Shown here piece after piece: positions 33,243 through 38,876 of a stretch of 38,876 bases of DNA (the first letter of the stretch is position 1; every line of letters starts with the position of its first letter). A program made the translations under genes and the position numbers. Location: assembly GCA_025800125.1 (NCBI GenBank), contig JAOXSF010000124.1:1-38876 (forward strand). Reading direction: 5' to 3'. The DNA is from Marinobacterium sp. GTDB taxonomy: Bacteria; Pseudomonadota; Gammaproteobacteria; Pseudomonadales; Balneatricaceae. The notes beneath the pieces were generated by a model. It saw only the letters and a program-made list of their open reading frames with translations. It was not told the DNA's origin and did not search any database.

Positions 33243-35876
33243 TCAAGGTAATAAATGCAGCAGCGCCATTTTCAACTTCAGTGGTTTAACCGGCTTGTGC
33301 ATCAACTGGTAACCCTGCAGGCGAATAATCTCTTTCAGCTCAGGACTATGGTTTGCCGTAATCATCAGCACCGGAGCCATTGACTCCCGCTGACTGCTAA
33401 TCCAGTCGACCAGTTCCAGACCACTGTGACCATCATCAAGGTGATAATCGGCAATCACCAGTGACACTTCAGCCTGCCTGACGTCAAGCTGTTGTTGCAA
33501 ATGCTCAGCACTACGCGCAGTAACAACATCGCACCCCCACCCTGTCAGCAACGTGGCCATACCTTCACAAATAGCCTGTTCATTATCAATTACCCAGATA
33601 CTTGCACCTGACAAGCGCTCCAGGCCCACCATCTGTGGCTGAACTGCGGTTCCAACGGGTACCTGCAACTGCCCAAAGGGCACCCGGATAGAAAACATGG
33701 ACCCACGTCCCTCTTCTGAGCGCACGGTAATCTGGTGGTTGAGTATTCGTGACATCTTATCGACAATCGCCAGCCCCAGGCCCAGACTGTTATCACGACG
33801 ACACTCACTGGGCAGACGTTTAAACTCCTGGAAAATAGTATTGAGCTGAGCCTCCGGTATGCCTGTACCGGTATCCCATATCTGAATTTCCACTGCACCC
33901 ATCCGTTGACGACATGCCAGCAAGACCGTCCCCGCAGGTGCATAGCGAATAGCGTTCGACAACAGATTACGCACCATACGCGCCAACAGCTGAGAGTCCG
34001 AACGTACAACCTGACCGGAGCCACGATAACGAAACCGCACTCCCTCCGTCTGTGCAATCTGGCTGAATTCATGCGCAATACTGTCAAGCAACTCTGACAG
34101 CGGGAAGCTGCCTACATCTGGTCGCACCGTTCCGGCATCCAGTTTGGAAATATCAATCAACGTACTGATCAGGGATTCAACATCTGCCAACGCTGTTGCT
34201 GCTGAACCTACCATTTTCCGGCTGCTGGCATGCAGTTCGACACGATCTCCCAGCGCACTGATAAATAAACGGGCGGCATTCAGTGGCTGCAACAGATCAT
34301 GGCTTACCGCCGCCAGAAATTTGGTTTTGGACAGGTTTGCTTGCTCTGCCTCCTGACGCGCTTCACGCGCTAACGCTTCAGCACGGGTACGGTCGTCAAC
34401 TTCATTACGCAATTGCCCATTCAGTGCTACCAGCTCGGAAGTGCGTTCATGCACTCGCTGCTCCATAGTCTGGTACGCTTCTTCCAGCGCTTCAGCGCTG
34501 CGTCGCCGCTCAGTTGTATCCCAGGCAAGAATAAAAATGCCGACAGGTTTCCCGCTGGTATCAAGATCTGGCACGTAGGAACGCAGGATATAACAGGACT
34601 GATTACTGGCATCACGCTCCTCCAGTTCAAAGCTGACCGTCTCGCCATCCAGCGCCCGGTCAATCCAGGGCAATAACTTATGCACCTGCTCTACTCCCAG
34701 CACCTGATGGATAGAACGTCCACGCGCATCTTCGCCTTTACAACCATAAAACCGACTGTACTGGCGATTGGTAAAACTGAAGTGCAAACGACTGTCTACG
34801 TAGGCAATCATCGCTGGCAGATTATCTGTCACCATGCGAATCCAGCGCGCCTGCTCTCGTAATGTTTCTGCATGGTGGTGACGCTCGGTAATATCCAGAC
34901 ATGTTGCAACAAAACCACCATCCGGTGTGGCATGACTGCGAATTTCCAGCATGCGACCATGACAGTCTGTCGTAAAGTCAGGCACGGTGCCCTGCTGTAA
35001 CAATTGCAACCCGGTTGCACAGTTTTCACAGAATAACGACTCAAACCGACATTGCTGAGCCAATAACTCTGCACTGATACCGGTTAACTCAGCAAAACGC
35101 TGGTTCCATAACACCACACGGTTATCAGGCCCACACAGCACAATTCCCTGATCCAGATTATCGACTGCGGCCTGCAACAACCGGCTTTTTTCCGCCAATG
35201 CTTCTTCACGCCGCCGCGCTTCCAGTCGTTTCAACCGGGTAATATCGGTATACAGCACCACACGACCACCATTAGAGGTCGAACGCTCACGCACCTGTAC
35301 CCAGCGATCTTCACTAAGCCGATAGATACGAATATTGTTGTCATCCAGCAAACGTTCCTGAAGCAACCCCCTTTCCCGTGCCAGCAGCTCCAGGTTTTCA
35401 ATGCGCAGACCAATAGAAATCTCTACACTACAACCACGCCAGAGTTCAGCAAAAGGCTGGTTAAACAGCATGATTCGATACTGCTCATCAAACAGCACAA
35501 AAGCATCAGAAATACTGTCGATCGCATCCATCAACAGTTGCTGAAACAAGGCCGTCTGCTCATTTGCTCTTCGTAAGGCTTGATGACTGATGCGCAGATC
35601 CGATAACGCCTGATTGAGTGCGCCAGTACGTTGCCATACCTGATCAGCTAACGCTACGGACTGCTCAAAAGCCCCATAAGACTTACCTGCCGGACCGGTT
35701 TCAATACGCTCAATCAGTACTCTATTGATTCGCTTCAGACGCTCGTTTTCTGCTTTAAGAGTCAACACCTGCTGCTCAAGCCCAGCCTCGTCCAGCGCAT
35801 CAGCCATCAGGCTTTCCGCAGGTTGAGGCTCAGCAAGTGTGGATTCAGATAAAAGAGATTCAGAAAGTTCACTCAT
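33243..35876 (-). CDS. nahK: Hybrid sensor kinase, NahK type (NosP-associated)
   Basis: I start at ATG 35876, which overlaps the nosP stop by 8 bases (ATGAGTGA). The 877-residue cytosolic protein has an N-terminal coiled coil, three PAS domains (about 105-215, 235-330, 345-455), a second coiled coil, and a kinase with H526 in FLAAVSHDLLQPLNAARLF. The ATPase has NLLSNAIRYA, DTGTGIP and LGLGLAIV, and a C-terminal receiver carries D810 in LVIADYHLDDG. The HDLLQPLNAARL H-box and PAS-HK-REC order are those of Pseudomonas NahK, which with NosP links NO to biofilm dispersal. PAS2 contains an FCENCATG Cys pair. The start of the protein is Ser/Glu repeat-rich (SESLLSEST). Confidence 0.88.
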   Translation of the reverse strand: MSELSESLLSESTLAEPQPAESLMADALDEAGLEQQVLTLKAENERLKRINRVLIERIETGPAGKSYGAFEQSVALADQVWQRTGALNQALSDLRISHQALRRANEQTALFQQLLMDAIDSISDAFVLFDEQYRIMLFNQPFAELWRGCSVEISIGLRIENLELLARERGLLQERLLDDNNIRIYRLSEDRWVQVRERSTSNGGRVVLYTDITRLKRLEARRREEALAEKSRLLQAAVDNLDQGIVLCGPDNRVVLWNQRFAELTGISAELLAQQCRFESLFCENCATGLQLLQQGTVPDFTTDCHGRMLEIRSHATPDGGFVATCLDITERHHHAETLREQARWIRMVTDNLPAMIAYVDSRLHFSFTNRQYSRFYGCKGEDARGRSIHQVLGVEQVHKLLPWIDRALDGETVSFELEERDASNQSCYILRSYVPDLDTSGKPVGIFILAWDTTERRRSAEALEEAYQTMEQRVHERTSELVALNGQLRNEVDDRTRAEALAREARQEAEQANLSKTKFLAAVSHDLLQPLNAARLFISALGDRVELHASSRKMVGSAATALADVESLISTLIDISKLDAGTVRPDVGSFPLSELLDSIAHEFSQIAQTEGVRFRYRGSGQVVRSDSQLLARMVRNLLSNAIRYAPAGTVLLACRQRMGAVEIQIWDTGTGIPEAQLNTIFQEFKRLPSECRRDNSLGLGLAIVDKMSRILNHQITVRSEEGRGSMFSIRVPFGQLQVPVGTAVQPQMVGLERLSGASIWVIDNEQAICEGMATLLTGWGCDVVTARSAEHLQQQLDVRQAEVSLVIADYHLDDGHSGLELVDWISSQRESMAPVLMITANHSPELKEIIRLQGYQLMHKPVKPLKLKMALLHLLP

Positions 35877-37050
35877 GACGATTCTGTCCAATCGCTACAC
35901 CAGTAAAGGTCTGGTTAAACACCATACCGCTGTAATGTTCACCGTAGGTATTAAAGCCAATGACTCTGAAGCGGCGTAACAGCGCAGACAGCTCAGCCTC
36001 TCGCCCCAGCGCTCGTGCTTCAACACGCCGTAACAGGCAATCACAACCGATAACCAGCTGAGGCGGGCCAATCTCCTGCTCAATCTGTTGCAACCAGGTC
36101 GTCAAAGAGCGACAAATATCAGGACGCTGCATACGGGTCAGAATGACGCCTGTATCAATTGCAGCATAGAAAGTCAGACTATGATCTGGATTACAGCGCT
36201 GAATTGCTCGTACGTAGTATTGATCACCTAACCGTACGGCTAACGGGTTAAGTGCAAACACCTCTTCGTTCAGCGCTTCCACCGGCAATCCAAGCATCTC
36301 TGCATAGGCCAGGGCGGCAGGCATTGCATCCAGCTCCAGTACTCGACGGCCACTATCACAGGCAGCGGTAACCACCAGTTTACGGCGACGCGGAGCAAGA
36401 TGATGACGGCTGAACACCTTAAACTCAAAACGGCTATGAAACAGCAACAAAACCGCCGCATCTGAATGAAATTCACCATCCAGAAACACCCATGTCTGCT
36501 GACTTTCGCCGTCTGGACAGGCTGCCGAGGCACCAAACTGGGGAATACTCCCCAGCGCCAGATTAAAAGTTGCCAATGTCTGCTCTTCCAACATCGACAG
36601 ACCATCAATCAACGTCAGCGCAAAACGCTGCCCAGGCCGGGTAATATCATACTGGGTCAGTAAACGTGTAACTCTCGCAGGTACGCCCTCAAGACTACCC
36701 GCTGAAAGCTCTGTCACCAGACAACCCTGAACATGAAAACTGTCGCGTGAAAAACCTAATGCTGTCAAAGACCCCTGACTATATCCCTCTGAACTGATCT
36801 CTCCTGCACTGGTACAACCGGCCATTGGCACTGCAGGCAGTGTAGAATTCAGAGCGTCGGCAAGTTGCGATAGAGGGTAACCCGGTGCGCAAAAAAACAG
36901 GATAAACCCAAGATCCAGACCCTCCAGTTGCGCAGCAATCTCTGTGACAGCCTGCCCAGGTTCTCGAGCAAAGGAGGCAGCAGCCCTGACAGCAGCTTCA
37001 GAACAGTTTTGAAACGTTACAGGATGATGAGTTAAAGCTCTGGTGGTCAC
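35869..37050 (-). CDS. nosP: NosP-type FIST-domain nitric-oxide sensor
   Basis: The 393-residue product spans FIST_N (about 30-215, with LGFILFFCAPGYPLSQLADAL and AGCTSAGEISSEGYSQGSL) and FIST_C (about 230-375, with AYAEMLGL and the late RFRVIGFNTYGEHYSGMVFNQ). FIST proteins next to a NahK-type kinase are NosP, heme proteins that bind NO and modulate the kinase. The heme-ligating His cannot be picked from this sequence alone. The start is GTG with GGAGGG 5 bases upstream. It overlaps nahK, so sensor and kinase are made together. Upstream the ZIP gene is on the same strand, with a probable terminator between. Confidence 0.9.
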   Translation of the reverse strand: MTTRALTHHPVTFQNCSEAAVRAAASFAREPGQAVTEIAAQLEGLDLGFILFFCAPGYPLSQLADALNSTLPAVPMAGCTSAGEISSEGYSQGSLTALGFSRDSFHVQGCLVTELSAGSLEGVPARVTRLLTQYDITRPGQRFALTLIDGLSMLEEQTLATFNLALGSIPQFGASAACPDGESQQTWVFLDGEFHSDAAVLLLFHSRFEFKVFSRHHLAPRRRKLVVTAACDSGRRVLELDAMPAALAYAEMLGLPVEALNEEVFALNPLAVRLGDQYYVRAIQRCNPDHSLTFYAAIDTGVILTRMQRPDICRSLTTWLQQIEQEIGPPQLVIGCDCLLRRVEARALGREAELSALLRRFRVIGFNTYGEHYSGMVFNQTFTGVAIGQNRHE

Positions 37051-37129
37051 AGCGCCCTCCCTGGTGGCTGATTGAAAATAGAACCGAAACAGCTACACTG
37101 AATAAGAAACAGCACAACGTAAAATATAT

Positions 37130-37164
37130 TTAAAAATTAAAACAGCGCTGAAATCAGACAGCGC
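37130..37164 (-). terminator. Probable terminator of the ZIP transporter gene
   Basis: On the minus strand a 6-bp stem (GCGCTG / CAGCGC) with an 8-base loop is followed by TGTTTTAATTTTT. It lies just past the ZIP stop and upstream of nosP. Confidence 0.55.
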
Positions 37165-37186
37165 CTTTTGAACCATAGCCCGTTAA

Positions 37187-37930
37187 TCACCCTCCGTGCC
37201 CAATCAGCATCTGCCCCGTCACTCCCACTAAAAAACCTGCCACAGCACCCATAGGTGGCGCCCAGTGTTTTTTAAGCGGTATCTGTGGCGCAATATCCTG
37301 AAACACAAGGTACAGAATACCACCAGATGCAAATAGCATCACCGCCCCCACCAGCTCTGGCCAGTTAACCAACCAGAAATAACCAGCAAGACCAGCCAGC
37401 GGCCCCAATAACGACAACAACATAAAAGCAATCAGAATTCTGGGCCTTGACGCCCCTGAACGAGCGCTTAACTCCCGACAGGCATTAAAGCCCTCTGGAA
37501 TATTCTGCACCACCATTACCATCGCTAACAGTAATGCCGCCGGACTACCACTGGCCAACGTCGCACCCAACGCTAATGCTTCCGGCACAAAATCGGCCAG
37601 CATAGCCACCAATTGGGCACTTTCACTGTTACGGGCAGCCAGATAGCGGTCAAGCCACATAAACAGCAACCCTCCTGCCATAAAACAGAACATTACCCAG
37701 GGCAGGGACAACACACTACGCCCTTCTGGTACAAGTACCAACGCCACTGCAGACAGCAAGGCACCAGCACCAATCGCCATAACACCATGGCGAAATTCCT
37801 GCTCCAGCCAGTCGTTATGAATATGCTCGACCATTGCCAGCACGCCACCCAGCGGCATTGCCAGCCCCGCCATCAACGTCAGCCCAACCACATTCCATAA
37901 TGGATGCTCCCATAACGGCAGAATTTCCAT
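37187..37930 (-). CDS. ZIP family metal transporter
   Basis: The 247-residue membrane protein has about eight hydrophobic helices. The metal-path motifs are present: DFVPEALALGATLASG near residues 113-128 and MVVQNIPEGFNACREL near 138-153, the HNxPEG-like signature (here QNIPEG). The family brings Zn2+ and sometimes Fe2+ or Mn2+ into the cytosol; the metal is not readable here. The first ligand of the usual HN pair is replaced by Gln, so specificity may be altered. AGGAG lies 4 bases before the ATG. The Bfd-like gene is 57 bases upstream on the same strand, which suggests an iron/metal theme. Confidence 0.85.
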   Translation of the reverse strand: MEILPLWEHPLWNVVGLTLMAGLAMPLGGVLAMVEHIHNDWLEQEFRHGVMAIGAGALLSAVALVLVPEGRSVLSLPWVMFCFMAGGLLFMWLDRYLAARNSESAQLVAMLADFVPEALALGATLASGSPAALLLAMVMVVQNIPEGFNACRELSARSGASRPRILIAFMLLSLLGPLAGLAGYFWLVNWPELVGAVMLFASGGILYLVFQDIAPQIPLKKHWAPPMGAVAGFLVGVTGQMLIGHGG

Positions 37931-37987
37931 AGCACTCCTTAATCAAGCAACTTTCGCTCTCCCCCGGGGCATCAATATTGCCTTCAG

Positions 37988-38185
37988 TCATTCTGACTCC
38001 CAGTCTCTGCGTAGCTGCAATACATGATCAATACATCCACAACAGCGCGGTGCCATTTCATGGATACTGAAAATATCCTTATATTCTCGCTCACCCAACC
38101 GAAGCGCGTCCTGGATGTCATCGACATAAAGATCATTACAGGTACACACCAGCTCGGGATCCAGCTCTTTGCGTTGTTCATCCAC
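37988..38185 (-). CDS. bfd: Bacterioferritin-associated ferredoxin-like [2Fe-2S] protein
   Basis: From GTG 38185 the product has 65 residues, the size of E. coli Bfd (64). Four Cys fit the BFD [2Fe-2S] pattern C-x-C ... C-x-x-C: C14 and C16 in ELVCTCND, C48 and C51 in PRCCGCID. AAGGG lies about 10 bases upstream. A longer frame to TTG 38242 is possible but less likely. Bfd proteins give electrons to bacterioferritin to release stored iron; no bacterioferritin gene is in view. The helix between the Cys pairs (VDDIQDALRLGEREYKDIF) is typical of the fold. Confidence 0.72.
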   Translation of the reverse strand: MDEQRKELDPELVCTCNDLYVDDIQDALRLGEREYKDIFSIHEMAPRCCGCIDHVLQLRRDWESE

Positions 38186-38442
38186 AGGTTTTTCGCCCTT
38201 TGAGTATAAAGAGCATTCATTCAAAAGTAACAACACAGACAACGCAAGTGGATTGCTTTCATCACCAGCTGAATCAAACTGATAGCGCGCCTGTATTCAA
38301 GAATCATAGATACAGCGACAACAAATCATGTCCGAAACATGGCACAAGCAGTAAGGGTACGCATATACAGTGACAGGACGCACAACAGGGTATGCAGCAA
38401 CAATAAAAACGATAGATAACAGGAAAACAACAGGAAGGAAAA
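38186..38442. other. Region between bfd and the tRNA cluster
   Basis: About 257 bases with no supported gene. It receives the end of the leftward tRNA transcript, but I see no clear terminator hairpin. Confidence 0.4.
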
Positions 38443-38519
38443 TGGTCGGAGCAGCAGGATTCGAACCTGCGACCCTCTGCTCCCAAAGCAGATGCGCTAC
38501 CAGGCTGCGCTATGCTCCG
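38443..38519 (-). tRNA. tRNA-Pro (anticodon TGG), copy 1
   Basis: 77 bases including encoded CCA. The acceptor CGGAGCA pairs with TGCTCCG, the anticodon loop is CTTTGGGA with TGG, and the T-loop is GGTTCGAATCC. It resembles E. coli tRNA-Pro(UGG). Confidence 0.96.
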
Positions 38520-38625
38520 ACATCAAGACTGAAAAATCAGATCTCCAGCATTCTACATTGATTAATATTTAAGGCTTAAAAACAAGGCTTTTTAATGCCC
38601 TGCCATTTGACGCCTTATTATTAAA

Positions 38626-38702
38626 TGGTCGGAGTAGCAGGATTCGAACCTGCGACCCTCTGCTCCCAAAGCAGATGCGCTACCAGGCTGCGCTATACTC
38701 CG
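38626..38702 (-). tRNA. tRNA-Pro (anticodon TGG), copy 2
   Basis: 77 bases including CCA, identical to the first copy except for one compensated acceptor pair (CGGAGTA with TACTCCG). It is separated from that copy by 106 bases. Confidence 0.96.
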
Positions 38703-38726
38703 ACATCAGCATTATCAATGCAGCTT

Positions 38727-38802
38727 TGGCTCCTTGAGCTGGACTCGAACCAGCGACCAATAGATTAACAGTCTACTGCTCTACCAACTGAGCTATCGAG
38801 GA
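38727..38802 (-). tRNA. tRNA-Asn (anticodon GTT)
   Basis: 76 bases including CCA. The anticodon loop CTGTTAA, D-stem GCTC/GAGC and T-arm GCTGG-TTCGAGT-CCAGC are all present. Acceptor strands TCCTCGA and TCAAGGA pair except for a C-A mismatch at positions 5-68. Confidence 0.95.
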
Positions 38803-38819
38803 ACTTCAGTATCGCCTAA

Positions 38820-38876
38820 TGGCGGAGGGACAGGGATTCGAACCCTGGGAGGGCTATTAACCCCCGCCGGTTTTCA
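38820..38876 (-). tRNA. tRNA-Ser (anticodon TGA), 5' part cut by the window end
   Basis: The 3' 57 bases are present: anticodon TGA at 38874-38876 followed by AAAACCGG, a long class II variable arm, the T-arm CAGGGTTCGAATCCCTG and the acceptor end with CCA. The anticodon and variable arm identify Ser(UGA). Confidence 0.88.

Noticed and set aside
38304-38561. Open frames over the first tRNA-Pro, one reading GAAGFEPATLCSQSRC
   Set aside because: This is the familiar false translation of a tRNA antisense strand; the locus is a complete tRNA-Pro.
38443-38876. Integration site of a mobile element at the tRNA cluster
   Set aside because: No integrase gene, no duplicated tRNA 3' end as an att site and no change in gene style next to the tRNAs.

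Overview
The window looks like a chromosomal stretch from a free-living, probably marine or aquatic, gammaproteobacterium. It carries a Pseudomonas-type isocitrate lyase end, YaeQ, a YejK/NdpA nucleoid protein, RecQ, TrmH, LhgO, a 4.5S RNA gene, an H-NOX locus and a NosP/NahK pair. An affiliation with Oceanospirillales-like bacteria is my inference, not something the sequence proves. No integrase, transposase, prophage or CRISPR array was seen.

Layout. 1-4.2 kb: aceA 3' end, yaeQ, an unknown protein, a NdpA-family protein, a GST and a small exported protein. 4.4-9.3 kb: a nitric-oxide (H-NOX) signalling locus. H-NOX and its histidine kinase read rightward. A degenerate HD-GYP response regulator and a sigma54-type response regulator read leftward. 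A block of TGTTACAG/CTGTAACA sites and a candidate sigma54 promoter lie just past the regulator gene. 9.3-17.6 kb: a HExxH metalloprotease-like protein, yqaA, recQ, a UPF0149 protein, a glycine-zipper lipoprotein, a phospholipase D/cardiolipin synthase-like enzyme and an ABC exporter. 17.9-25.4 kb: a rightward cassette of an exported protein, an RstB-like kinase, an acidic exported protein with a repeat-expanded signal peptide, a TPR/beta-barrel outer-membrane protein, an RstA-like regulator, and a protein built of three tandem A-B repeats. This is the least familiar part of the window. 25.6-28.1 kb: a periplasmic-type katG broken by one in-frame TAG, then ffs. 28.3-32.1 kb: lhgO, trmH, a monofunctional prephenate dehydratase and a candidate small RNA. 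32.1-38.2 kb, all leftward: a zinc-ribbon protein, an RluA-family pseudouridine synthase, the NO-responsive NahK kinase overlapping NosP, a ZIP metal transporter and a Bfd-like ferredoxin. 38.4-38.9 kb: a leftward tRNA cluster Ser-Asn-Pro-Pro.

Three themes stand out. (1) Two unrelated nitric-oxide sensors, H-NOX and NosP, each paired with a kinase, lie about 28 kb apart. (2) A two-component cassette links envelope proteins and an outer-membrane barrel, with RstA-box-like sequences upstream of its first and last genes. (3) Short degenerate tandem repeats with 15-22 bp units recur at about ten separate places, both between genes and inside genes. In coding regions the periods are multiples of three. 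This suggests a genome-wide habit of micro-duplication that has reshaped a signal peptide and several linkers.
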